The notes: generated by a model not told the origin, from the sequence alone. A stretch of 64,000 nucleotides of DNA from Crambe crambe (GCA_963924555.1 OZ004587.1:1922001-1986000), one strand, 5' to 3'. Counted from the stretch's first letter, positions 12,701-22,225 are shown. Numbers and translations: made by a program.

Positions 12701-13743
12701 ACTTCTCCTAGAACCTTCATTGGTTCCCCTGTGTAAGTCTTTAGCTCGACTGTCGACTTTCGGATTGGCACCTCTGGAAACAAATTTTCAAACACGTGGT
12801 GAGGTATAAGGGAAACAGTTGCTCCCGTGTCTAATTCCAACTTTACCAACTTTCCACTAAGTTCCATCTCGACTGTGATTGGAGGTTGTGGAGAAGCACT
12901 GTCTATTGCAAACAGTCCCAGACCACCATCCCGGACTTCAATCGAATCTGCGGGCTCAGTTCCCATCCACCTGGCGTCTCTGGTAGTTTGCTTATGACGT
13001 GGTTTCTTTGACTGAATAGAAGGAGGCGGGTTTGGCTTGTACTTTGATTTTGACCGACAGACTGGAGCTATGTGACCTGTCTTACCACACTTGTGGCATT
13101 TTGCTTCACGAAATTTGCAGTCTCGCTCTGCATGATTTCTGCCGCAACGGTAGCAGCGGAGCTTGCCTGCATTCCCTGCGAAATTCAGATTGTCTGTTGC
13201 TGTCGACGATGTCGTCGATAGTTGTTTCGAATTCTTTTCAGCTGCTTCCATTCCCACAGCTATTTCGTGCGCTCTCACGAAGGTAAGATCATCCTGCTTA
13301 AGAAGCTCCTTCTGGATAGACTCATTCCTCATTCCGCAGACGAAGCGATCCCCGAGAGCCTGATCAAGGAATTCTCCAAAGTCGCACTTGATACTAAGTT
13401 TTCGCAAAGCAGCTTCAAATTCAGTCATAGACTCATTTTCCTTCTGACGGCGCTGATAGAACAAGAATCTTTGGCCAATAACCAGTGGCTTGGGGTCGAA
13501 GTGATCCTTTAACTTCTTCACCAAGTTCTCGTAACTCTGTTCATTCACTGGTCTGGGGGCGAATAAACTACGGAGGATTCCATAGTTATCTAGTCCTATA
13601 AGCGTTAGCAAATTGGCCACCTTTTTATTATCTTCCACCGAATTAGCTTGGAAGTACAGGTCTAGTCTTTCCAGATAAGTTGTGATGTCCTCCCGTTTAG
13701 GATCAAATTCCTGCATTCGTCCCACAACTGATCTGACTGCCAT
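9733..13743 (-). CDS. Gag-Pol polyprotein of Ty3/gypsy retrotransposon, 1336 aa
   Basis: One uninterrupted frame encodes both Gag and Pol, with no frameshift or stop between them. In order: a Gag capsid-like region (about 1-190); two CCHC zinc knuckles (about 197-229, the first with CX2CX3HX4C spacing); an aspartic protease with DTG at about 305-307; a reverse transcriptase with YLDD at about 583-586; RNase H (GDASAYG, ITDHKPL); an integrase HHCC zinc region (HRDHPG ... CEDCQ); and an integrase core with HIDF, SDNGPQF and YHPSTNGLAERF giving the DDE triad. The C-terminus is acidic and Ser/Pro-rich. The RT-RNaseH-integrase order is that of the Ty3/gypsy class. I see no envelope gene. All hallmark motifs are intact, so the element may be autonomous. 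Confidence 0.95.
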   Translation of the reverse strand: MAVRSVVGRMQEFDPKREDITTYLERLDLYFQANSVEDNKKVANLLTLIGLDNYGILRSLFAPRPVNEQSYENLVKKLKDHFDPKPLVIGQRFLFYQRRQKENESMTEFEAALRKLSIKCDFGEFLDQALGDRFVCGMRNESIQKELLKQDDLTFVRAHEIAVGMEAAEKNSKQLSTTSSTATDNLNFAGNAGKLRCYRCGRNHAERDCKFREAKCHKCGKTGHIAPVCRSKSKYKPNPPPSIQSKKPRHKQTTRDARWMGTEPADSIEVRDGGLGLFAIDSASPQPPITVEMELSGKLVKLELDTGATVSLIPHHVFENLFPEVPIRKSTVELKTYTGEPMKVLGEVTVDVRYHNQQLQQLPLVIVEGRGPPLLGRNWLQKLRLNWSSIKTVQKDSLAGLLQKYGEIFTDELGTIKPFKARLLVPSNALPRFHRPRSVPYALKSVVEEELDRLLRVGVLETVEHSDWAAPIVVVPKKDGRVRICGDYKITVNPILDIDQYPLPRAEDLFATLAGGKCFSTLDLSHAYNQLILDEESRKFLTINTHRGLYRYTRLPFGVASAPAVFQKIMDQILQGLDGVICYLDDILVSGKNENEHLEILQKVLERLKEHGIRVKKSKCAFMKASVQYLGHIIDADGLHATDSKIQAITEARAPRNVQELRSFLGLLNYYARFIPNLSSFLHPLNQLLQRDVRWKWSKECEAAFKEAKAKIASPNVLAHYDPTLPIRLAGDASAYGVGAVISHMKDGVEQPIAFASRTLLPSERNYSQIEKEALSLIFGVSKFHTYLYGRKFTLITDHKPLTTILGPKKGIPTMAAARLQRWAVKLSAYTYNIEFRHTGDHANADGLSRLPLRVGSIGYDPESSCFNIHQVESLPVTGKQLANSTQTDDILSKVHKYITKGWPQQVDSVLKPYFEKKDELTVEGGCVLWGIRVVIPSKWREKLLNDLHRDHPGIVRMKNIARSYIWWPGLYGNIEQVAKSCEDCQAVKNSPPVAPLHPWVWPTRPFQRVHIDFAGPFQGAMFLVAVDAYSKWPEVFVMQSTTVNKTIEILRHVFAMYGLPEQLVSDNGPQFTSEEFAIFMKLNGVKHTRSAPYHPSTNGLAERFIQSMKQGLKASLSSGLSLSHRLSNFLLTYRSTIHSTTGVSPCSLFLKREVRTRFDLLRPDIESRVMGKQMQQKTDHDRHARMRQFLIGQRVMAKNLRPGPDWIPAIIVERLGPLSYLVETSDKQCWRRHVDHLKELVSRERDQDTLSNSAPAGHSDSETEDCELSVPGSNTTPSLSPDPNSDLDTDLVMDEQSQPTTPVVPIQPPVEPEKRYPNRQRTAPDYFRSGMYWYN

Positions 13744-13778
13744 ACTAACGATATAGGATCCCGTCCACTCGTCGCCAA

Positions 13779-13917
13779 TGTAGTGTCTTAGTGCTAATAG
13801 CTAGCTAACACTCAGAATCAGTATACTGAATAATAACTTGTTATCATTATAGTGCACATGGGTTATATAGGGAATGAAACAGGAAACATAAAATAACCAC
13901 AAACCACATTCACTACA
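13779..13917 (-). repeat. 5' LTR of the gypsy element
   Basis: This copy matches 9544-9682 with one substitution. It should contain the element's promoter; transcription would run toward lower coordinates. The Gag-Pol start codon lies 35 bases downstream of it. Confidence 0.93.
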
Positions 13918-14553
13918 ATGTGGAGCGAAATTAATGTTAGAGTGAACTACCCAATTAAATCCATTCTAGTGGATCTGGTTGACAAAGGTGAAATCAATCC
14001 AGATTATTCTCTTCATTATTTTTGCATTTCCTGGTTATGTACAAGAGTTTCTTTTGTTGGAATTGAGTTATTTATCAAGTCTTGGAACAATCATCCTATC
14101 CCAGGTAAGTTGAACTGTGAGTGTGAGAATATAAAGACAATGCTTATTATAGCTGGGTATAGAGTCCATTTGCCTTGAGGAAATGGTATACCTGTCAGCT
14201 TGTCATGTTCATCTACAGGTAGGAGGAAGGGTAGAATGCCAGCTCATATCCCAGTGCAAGTTATGAGAGTGAACAATAAAGCTTCAGTAATTAACGCTGA
14301 CCTCATTCTGCATCCACAGCAAGCTATCGATCAGTACCGATTGAAAGGTGGCAGTATCACAGATCCAGAACAGCACATTCAGGATCCGTTATTTGATGAC
14401 CCCTCAAAAATGGATATTCGTCTTGTTTCATTTAATAAAAGATTTCCATCAATTGATGCCATTTTTCATGGTGTGGTTAATGGAAATGCTACCATGTTTA
14501 TTGATGCTCTCAAATTTTTTATTGATGTTACTTTTAGACTCTCTCATAGCTAA

Positions 14554-14828
14554 GCTTTATTGATGATAATTTTTTTCCCTCGTTGGCAATTTCAGTATAG
14601 CTGCTGGGTTATTAATTCAAGTGTCCAGAAAAACAGTTATGGTAGTAGCTATAGCAGCTATCATACAATCACTTAATCTAGTTCTGAAGACAAAGCGACA
14701 TACATCATGCCAGACCCTGAAGAATAAAGATTATTGTTGTGAAGAATGAAGACATTCAGCGACTTACAGCCCCTTGTGAAGATTGCCTTGATTGAAGAGA
14801 CATGCGTACATGCATGCAATCACTGCAT
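14554..14828. other. Intergenic
   Basis: I looked here and at 5.8-6.5 kb for terminal inverted repeats that would bound the DDE/RING gene pair and found none by eye. Confidence 0.4.
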
Positions 14829-15235
14829 TTGGGGAGTGAGAGATGCTATCGTTCCAGTGCATGCAGGTGGAGAGTGAGGCATGCAATCATTCCAGTTCCT
14901 GCATGTGAGGAGTGAGACATGCAATTGTTCCAGTTCTGCATGCATGTGGAGAGTGAGGCATGCAAGTGTTCCAGTTCCTGTGCATGTGGGGAGTGAGGCA
15001 TGCACAGTTCTGCATCCATGTGGAGAGTGAGTCGTTCCAGTTCCTGCATGTAGGAAGTGAGACATGCAATTGTTCCAGTTCTGCATGCATGTGGAGATTG
15101 AGTCATTCCAGTTCCTGCATGTGGGGAGTGAGACATGCAATCATTCCAGTTCCTGCTGGCATGTAGAGAGTGAGACATGCAATCGTTCCAGTTGAGTCAG
15201 ATATGCAATCACTCCTGTTCCTGCATGCAGAGAGA
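14829..15235. repeat. Minisatellite, about ten units of 30-41 bp
   Basis: Repeats are built from gagtgagacatgcaat, cgttccagttcctgcatg and tggagagtgag blocks with variable unit length. The degenerate array produces overlapping spurious reading frames on both strands (Ser-His-Cys rich), which I do not call as genes. Confidence 0.85.
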
Positions 15236-15357
15236 AGAGTAGAGGGATGCAATCACTCCAGAGAGAAGGAAAGGGGGGAGGGACATGCCAATCCTTGAAT
15301 ACATACATGCAACCCTACATTGTAGCTACATACTGCCTGCAGTCCCTGCGTGCATGA

Positions 15358-15490
15358 AGAGTAGCTAATCACTCCAGTCCCTTTCTAGAGAGTGAAGATA
15401 TTCCAATCATTCCAGTCCAGTAGTAGAGTAGCTAATCACTCCAGTCCTTTCCGGAGAGTGAAGATATTCCAATCATTCCAGCCCAGTCCC
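15358..15490. repeat. Two-unit tandem repeat, about 66 bp
   Basis: The blocks gagtagctaatcactccagt and gagagtgaagatattccaat recur in direct orientation. The spacing resembles a relic of the adjoining minisatellite. Confidence 0.7.
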
Positions 15491-16318
15491 TGAAGACATG
15501 CATGCATGCATGCAACGGCTCCAGTCCCATGCAGTTAAGGTGGAGCCGATTATGCTCAAAATTCACCTGTATATTGAAGTCATATTATTATTCTCCTTTT
15601 CTTCTCCTTCAAAGCCATGCCCAAGTTTTGGAGCCTGCATATTGTGTGTGAATATAATGATACTGAAAGACCAATGAATTTCAGGCTATGGGCTAGGAGT
15701 AGCTATATGATCAAATTGTATGTCTTGCCCTGTCTATAGTAATAAGTATTATCACACACCCCATGCATGGTTGCTACATTCCTTGAGGGGGTGCTAGGTG
15801 TCCAATCCCCTAGGACAGCTGAAGATGAATTATATAAATATACCCCTGGGTGACTGATTCTTGCTGACAAGTCAACTCCCTTCATTTTTCCATGGAATTC
15901 TACTGTTCAGCAGTATATAGATATGATAGGTTTAAAACATAAATGGAGGACATAATTATGTGATCCTGTTTCATTTGCTATATAAATTATAGTATAGTTA
16001 ATCATTGCTGTCATACAAAAAAGGAAAGGAAAGGAGCAGGCACGTTATGATTGCTAGTCTTGCAAGTAGAGGATCCTAGATCCAAATTTCTTGAGGGATG
16101 CTAGGGGTTCTGTGATACCGGGGCCTTAGAGCATGCTTATTTGTGCTAACTAGATGAATGCTGTGTGGGGACCAGATTTTAGGAAAAAACAATCTCAGCA
16201 GCCTACTCATCTGTAGCTAGGGACCATAAGGCTAATACTATACTTTCTTCTTCAACATTCCAATCAGGTAAAGTTCTCAAGGTGCATAAGCTAGCTTAGC
16301 TTATCACATTGCAATAGT
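15491..16318. other. Intergenic, no gene recognised
   Basis: AT-rich noncoding DNA. Short reading frames exist (for example 15703-15885 minus) but none shows a recognisable domain. Confidence 0.4.
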
Positions 16319-16374
16319 CTGGCGGCGTCGACCTTTTACCTCATTTTCCTTAGGTAAAGGGTCAACGCCGCCAG
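16319..16374. repeat. Hairpin with 23-bp arms
   Basis: The arms ctggcggcgtcgacc...acct (16319-16341) and aggt...gtcaacgccgccag (16352-16374) pair with two mismatches around a 10-base loop. The arms are GC-rich in an AT-rich background. It stands about 120 bp from the three-palindrome cluster. Confidence 0.85.
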
Positions 16375-16490
16375 GTTGCACCTGGTAATAGTCGTCAATT
16401 TTTAATTTTCAATTTTCTATTCGTATTAAAATGCAAAGCATGAAGCAAAACTGCAGTATCATACAGGCTATTAAATAAGAGTGTGCTACT

Positions 16491-16573
16491 ATGCTATTAA
16501 TCAATAATCATGAAGGATGCGCCGAGCCGCCGCAGGCGGCTCGGCGCATCCTTCATGATTATTGATATAGCAT
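16491..16573. repeat. Palindrome 1 of a cluster, 31-bp perfect arms
   Basis: Arms 16501-16531 and 16535-16565 are exact reverse complements around a 3-base loop (gca). The stem continues outward with a small bulge (atgctat / atagcat). The core is GC-rich (gccgagccgcc) and the outer part, aataatcatgaaggatgcgc, is shared with palindrome 3. Confidence 0.95.
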
Positions 16574-16574
16574 T

Positions 16575-16620
16575 GGCCCAAATATCCACTGACCGTGAAG
16601 GGTCAGTGGATATTTGGGCC
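16575..16620. repeat. Palindrome 2 of a cluster, 20-bp perfect arms
   Basis: Arms 16575-16594 and 16601-16620 (ggcccaaatatccactgacc and its reverse complement) are exact, with a 6-base loop. The same arm sequence recurs with one change at 195-214. Its central part recurs at 17238-17251, where receptor gene C is truncated. Confidence 0.95.
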
Positions 16621-16634
16621 AGTAGATATTCTAT

Positions 16635-16693
16635 AATAATCATGAAGGATGCGCTGGGCCGCTGCGCGGCCCAGCGCATCCTTCATGATTATT
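16635..16693. repeat. Palindrome 3 of a cluster, 28-bp perfect arms
   Basis: Arms 16635-16662 and 16666-16693 are exact reverse complements with a 3-base loop (tgc). The outer 20 bases match palindrome 1. The inner core differs (tgggccgc versus gccgagccgcc), yet both arms agree within each palindrome. Confidence 0.95.
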
Positions 16694-16764
16694 CAACTTG
16701 AAAAATCAAGCACACCACTCAATATTTCCAAGTTCCCATAAATTGAAAAATGAGGTGCATTATC

Positions 16765-16846
16765 AGTTTAATATTGAAAAAATTGAAAATTGAAGTTCAT
16801 CATCACATGTTTTAAGTTAATATTGAAAAAATTGAAAATTGATTTC
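16765..16846. repeat. Short direct repeats of an AT-rich block
   Basis: The block attgaaaaaattgaaaattga occurs twice in direct orientation, separated by about 40 bases. Confidence 0.7.
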
Positions 16847-16887
16847 AATCAGTTGTGACTTCTTGTCGACATGTCCCTGGTGATGAT

Positions 16888-16985
16888 GATACCTTACCAG
16901 GTTGGATACCTTACCAGGTTTGATACCTTACCAGGTTTGATACCTTACCAGGTTTGATACCTTACCAGGTTTGATACCTTTACCG
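16888..16985. repeat. 17-bp tandem repeat, about 5.5 units
   Basis: The unit is ttaccaggtttgatacc, repeated with a strict 17-base period and one variant base in the first copy. There are no spacers, so it is a simple tandem array and not a CRISPR. Confidence 0.93.
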
Positions 16986-18784
16986 ACTTTGTTCAGGCTA
17001 GGTACATGCAATGACCCCTGCATTTCGAGCCACCATATTATTATTTTTTGATCAGTTCAAGCATACTTATATCATTTAATGATCAGCTGCAGACATAACT
17101 AATTATTGTAATGCAGAGAAGTAATGAAAACTGTGTGATCAGCTACAGTTTTGACCAAAATTATAGCTATACTATAGAAATATAATAGTAGAGAGAAGAG
17201 TGTACAGCACCTCATTTGAGTCATTCCTGTCATGGATTATCCACTGACCCTCTAGCATCAGAAGATTGTGAGAGTGATAAGCGTGTATAATTGCAGTTCA
17301 GCAAAGTATCTTCATCTCCATTACAGTTCACTCCAAGAAGTAAGTGAGGTAATCTGCTTTGGGTTGTAGGAACATAGTAGTACTGAGACCCTAATCAGTA
17401 ATAATAGATACTGTTACTAGCCATGAGTATTGGAATGATGAACTGTATGTACAGATATTTATATAACTAGTCAAAGGTTGATTTCAATCAAGCTTGCTTT
17501 CCTTTCTGTTACAGTGCACCATGTTGACTTCCTACTTTTTAGTGTATAGATGGACATGCACCTCAAAGGGTAGATCACTCCATTTTTTCAAAAACATGCT
17601 TAAGAGGCCTTTCATAGCTTCTATGGGCCTTGCTGCTTGGAATGAATTGACAGTTTTCAAAGGGGGAGTGGTTTCAAAAATATGAAGGTAGATATTGAGT
17701 GAAGAATTATTAACCATATTCCCCCTTTGAAACTTCCAAACACACAAGTATAAATTGAAGTATATACACACAAGTATAAACGTGAAGTATCCTTTGATCA
17801 TGATTTGACACATCATGCAGAATTGGAGGTGTGGGGATGCATGATGGTTCTAATTCACTATATATAGTTCAGTCTACTTACAGTTCCATGGAAATCCTAA
17901 CTGACGACACACCACTTCTGAATTTGGTGTATTCCAAAATAGGAAAAAAAAAAGAAGCTACAGTTCCCCATGCACCATCCAGACAGATCTCCACCACACC
18001 CTCACTCCCAAACGTATAGATCCATCAACACAATTATCAATAGCTATATCATAATATGCAGTCTTTGAAGTTATTAAATTCACTTAGCTACACTAATTTT
18101 TTCCAACTAACCATAACAGCCAACAATCATTGACTGAAACAAAGTTTGGATGTCATAACTGCAGTCTTGAACAAACCTCGAGCTGACTGTTGTGTTGCTA
18201 CATTGAACATTTATTAGAGTAGTATTGGTAGTAAGAGGAATCCGATGGCAACAGGAAGTATCCTGAGTGGCTGAAAATAGACATAGTAGAATCACATCTC
18301 AGGAATAAAGAAGTATGTTTAGTGTACTCCACAAACATTTATGATGCACTTACTAATATTCTCTTTTCCAAGCAGTTGTTTACAGAAAACACTGCTGTCG
18401 GTTTCATCCCAACTATTATAGTGTATGCCTCCCCAAAGTCCATTAACACACACTTCAGCTGCACCATATGCTCTGCTGTAACCTCCATACAACCTCACAT
18501 CACCATGGTTACATGAGGTAGCTACATGTATGTGTACAGTAGAGAATCAATAATAATAGCTATGATCAGCTATACCATCACAGCGAACTCCAGCATCCTG
18601 TCCAGAGGAGCAAGTATGATATCCTATTTTTGAATTTCTATATGAGCATTCTGTTAGATTCCTCTCATGACTACATCCAACATAACTCAATAAGTAAGGG
18701 CCAGATCCTTCACCATATTCTAGGGATCTTATTGCTGTGCTATCTACATGCTACCAAACAGTATAATTGATTTTATTAGACTTA

Positions 18785-18991
<207 letters not shown>

Positions 18992-19690
18992 CTATTGCAA
19001 TTATGTATGGGTTCGACCCATGCATAGCTACCTGATTCAGAATTTAATTGACACCTCACACCAGCATCATTGCTGTGGCCAGTACCATAATTATAACTGC
19101 CAGATGGACAGTCCACAAGTCTTCCCTCAGATCCAGTACACCACACATTATATAGCAGGCTCGGTCCCACCCCAGGTCCAAAAGTGGGCAATGTAATTCC
19201 TGTACATTATAATAACAGTAATAATTATAGTTACTGAAACAGAGGCATCAAGAGATAGCTGTTATATACTTGTTAATATTCCACTTCCTTGAAGCAATCC
19301 AAGTTGTCTGCAGGCCACTGTGGCATCATTGGAGTCCCATCCTGTACGACTTACGGTTCCCCACATTCCATTACTACTGCACACCTCCACTCTCCCCTCA
19401 AACTGATCCCTTTCACCAGAGAGACGTATTGCCCCAGGAGAACACTGATTGAGATCTAAATATTGCAAGAGCACCATGGAGTGTACATTGTGTTGCCCCC
19501 CAACCCACACACTAGAAGTGAGTTGGCAATTCTGATCAGACACATAGTTACAGTTGAGTAGAGAACTCTCATTTCCAATACAGTTGTAGGTATTACTGGA
19601 TGGCACAAAGCCTATGTGACCATAGGATGTGATAGTTGTATGTTCTGCAACAAAGGTGATAAAAATTATATTGGGTATACATGTACTCAG

Positions 19691-20224
19691 GTGATGGAAG
19701 TACTATAAATGTATAGAGTGCATATCAATAAAAGCCAGTATACCTGCTTGAGTGGCAGGGAATCCCAGCTGTCTGCACACAACGAAGGAGTCCTTGTAGT
19801 CCCAATTTCTACTGCACACTCTGGACCATGCTTCATTTAAGCAAACTTCAACATTACCTTGTTCTGGAACCAATCCACCAGTCAAACGAATAAATCCATG
19901 CTGACCTAACCAAGGATGATATCACAACAATCAATTTTTGAGCAGAGTAGGCTTTTAGTGATGGAAGTACTATAAATGTATAGAGTGCATATCAATAAAA
20001 GCCAGTATACCTGCTTGAGTGGCAGGGAATCCCAGCTGTCTGCACACAACGAAGGAGTCCTTGTAGTCCCAATTTCTACTGCACACTCTGGACCATGCTT
20101 CATTTAAGCAAACTTCAACATTACCTTGTTCTGGAACCAATCCACCAGTCAAACGAATAAATCCATGCTGACCTAACCAAGGATGATATCACAACAATCA
20201 ATTTTTGAGCAGAGTAGGCTTTTA
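19691..20224. repeat. Perfect 267-bp tandem duplication containing an SRCR exon
   Basis: Copies 19691-19957 and 19958-20224 appear identical over the whole unit. Each carries one complete exon (first half of the second SRCR domain) with its splice sites. The exon has phase 1 on both sides, so the duplication does not itself break the frame. Identity implies a very recent event or an assembly artefact. Confidence 0.93.
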
Positions 20225-20339
20225 GTAGTTATATGCTGTCTATGATATGATCCAATTTAGCTAAGTGCTTTCGTGTGAAGTTAAAATAATAATCTTTGAG
20301 TGCTTGAGATGTACTGCTCTCCAAGTTTATGATTTCTAA

Positions 20340-20490
20340 ATAGCCTCAATCTTAATAACCATTAGTTATAAACACACATTTACTTCCATTAGTTATAAAA
20401 ATTTACCTAATACATTTACTTCCGTTAGTTATAACTATTTTTTCTACTTCCATTAGTTATAAACATTAAATTTTACTTCCATTAGTCAGA
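20340..20490. repeat. Short imperfect tandem repeats
   Basis: About five copies of a tacttccattagttataaa-like unit with variable spacers, inside an intron of gene C. Confidence 0.8.
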
Positions 20491-20556
20491 CAACTAAAAA
20501 ACCTCGGTTACATGGTCTGCCTGATCAGTTTTACTTCAATTAATGTAAACTACAGA

Positions 20557-20613
20557 AACCACAGGTCACTAACTACTTTGAGTCCTTTCCAGAGGGATTA
20601 GTGACCTGTGGTT
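20557..20613. repeat. Hairpin, 16-bp perfect arms
   Basis: aaccacaggtcactaa (20557-20572) pairs exactly with 20598-20613 around a 25-base loop. Confidence 0.85.
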
Positions 20614-20986
20614 GAAAACATAGCTAGATATTCCACAGGAAGCACATTATTTGACTAATTGGTTATAGTTATTCATAGCTTACATGTAGGACAAGTTATT
20701 ACGGTTGTATAGCAGTGCAAAGATCTCCAATAATAATTATTGTTGACTCTACAATTGGATATAGTAGCCTCATCTCCATTGCAGGTAAGGGTATATCTCA
20801 AATAACTTGTACTTCCATCATAAAGGGTGCTTCCTCCTACACTTAAAATAGTCATAATATACATTGTTATGACAATTCAACAGTTTAGTAACCATAGCAA
20901 TTCTGAATTAATACAAAGTACATGTAGATTGTTTGATTAATGTAGCTAACCTATATAGTTATGCTGTCATTCATCTCCATGCTGAA

Positions 20987-21827
20987 CAGTGGCATAGGAA
21001 GATGTTTTTCGAGTGGCCAGGTTGGGGGCATAAATTGATTGCAAAATTAGAGCTACAGCTGGATCCAGGGGTGGTAACTATGACACCTATGATCATACAC
21101 ATATCATCTCTCGGAAAATATGGTATACATAACACATCTGTATTGCACTGTAGCTACTTTGACTTGTACTTTCAAGGTCACACATTAGATAGTTCAGTGT
21201 ATACCTGTGACCATGCACGTGTCACTTCAAAGATGTCTGTCAGAAATTGAGTGTAACTGTAATGCAACACAATTTTGGGGGCACCTTGCCCTGTAAGCAC
21301 TCCTTTGCTTCCACATGATTATACATGTGAATAATGCAGTAAAGAGGAAGCACTGATCAATCTTTATAATGCCATACTAGTCTGTCTAGAGATACAACGT
21401 ACCAGACAAAGCACGAACGAGACCACGATATATATCATGGAAGGGTGGAACCCAGAAGACATCTCTAAATCTTTAGTGATATCTCTCCTGCAGCAACCAG
21501 CCAGCTAGGTGCTCACACAGTGCATGAAGCAAGACAGTCCTGTCAGTGAAGCCAACATGGGTCCTTCAAAAAAATTCCCCCATATACGCTGTGTGTGCCC
21601 AACCCCACCTATCTAAAATCTTGGATCCAGCCCTGAATGATCATTTGATTAGAAGGCCAACATTATTATTAGATTCCAGTTATGTACTAGCTACTAACTT
21701 CTTTGCTTTAGTTACAGCTTCTAGCCTAAATTGTGATTTGTTGAGGAGGTTGAGGATGTAGTGTAGCATATATGATGAATGACTAGGGTGGCCCTGGCCA
21801 CCGGTGACCCCTGTTCCTACGCCAGTG
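20987..21827. mobile_element. Non-autonomous hAT-like element (tentative)
   Basis: The left end (cagtggcataggaa at 20987) and the right end read in reverse (cactggcgtaggaa, ending 21827) form imperfect inverted repeats continuing into gtggccagg blocks. CAGTGGCGTA-type ends are typical of hAT elements. I could not confirm an 8-bp target duplication. It lies in the intron between exons 2 and 3 of gene C, which is only about 130 bp long in the paralogues and so was expanded by insertion. Confidence 0.55.
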
Positions 21828-22225
21828 CAGAATGCACATTTCAGTAGTAATAGCACAATACAAAAACATTTTAGTATTTTAGCATAGATTTGGTATAAAT
21901 GATTCCACTTGCTTGAGTGTGAGATCCTTTCACTGTCAGACTCGTATCCCAACATGCGGCATACCGCAGATTTAATTCTGATGATATTAGTATCACTTTC
22001 ATAATAATTCAGCCATCCACTTCCTACTGAATTATCAAAACTGTAGTGTTCCTGAATTATCACCACCATTCAGACACACATTGCTGATTACAGCACTTTG
22101 AGCTGACACTAGCACTGCAGATATTGAGTAAGCTTAATCAGATTTTAGCTAGCTTGCTGTTATATACCTGAATGTTGAATTAATCCTGAAACAGCTAACA
22201 TGAAAATCAGAAAATAGACATCCAT

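Larger units (their letters stand above)
9544..13917 (-). mobile_element. Complete Ty3/gypsy LTR retrotransposon, 4374 bp
   Basis: The two LTRs, 9544-9682 and 13779-13917, are each 139 bp, begin TGTAGTG and end CACTACA, and differ at one position (a versus g near 9627/13862). The 5-bp target duplication ATGTG lies at 9539-9543 and 13918-13922. Read on minus, the LTR is followed by TTGGCGACGAGTGGACGG, the likely tRNA primer binding site. A purine-rich tract (aagtgggaagga) precedes the downstream LTR, as expected for a polypurine tract. A single open Gag-Pol frame fills the interior. Near-identical LTRs indicate a recent insertion. The LTRs are unusually short for this group. Confidence 0.95.
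8289..14553 (+). pseudogene. DDE integrase-like gene interrupted by an LTR retrotransposon
   Basis: Five exons can be traced with GT-AG borders and matching phases: 8289-8522, 8790-9115, 9320-9467, 9521-9543 plus 13923-14104 (one exon split by the insertion), and 14219-14553. Without the insertion the frame would be open for about 415 aa. The N-terminal exon resembles a helix-turn-helix region. The catalytic core shows three acidic positions in order, in HIDQN, RVDYG and VERM, consistent with the DDE integrase/transposase fold (retroviral integrase-like superfamily). The gypsy element sits two codons after the third acidic residue. The sequence resembles multi-copy integrase-core proteins known in fish, cnidarians and sponges, but I cannot name the family. 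It is disrupted in this allele. Its divergent neighbour is the RING-like gene. Confidence 0.7.

Noticed and set aside
10680..13512. Plus-strand frames inside the gypsy element
   Set aside because: Shadows of the 1336-aa minus-strand Gag-Pol frame.
5813..14830. Terminal inverted repeats bounding the DDE/RING pair
   Set aside because: Compared both flanks by eye and found no convincing inverted match; the mobile-element idea is therefore left as inference.
14820..15178. Several overlapping minus-strand frames of 67-110 codons rich in Ser, His and Cys
   Set aside because: They are translations of the minisatellite in different frames; none has a domain or splice context.
16497..16701. Two open frames on opposite strands with near-identical peptides
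   Set aside because: They arise because the DNA is palindromic; both strands read almost the same sequence.
16888..16985. Regular 17-bp repeats that could suggest a CRISPR array
   Set aside because: There are no spacers between units and the genome is eukaryotic; this is a simple tandem repeat.
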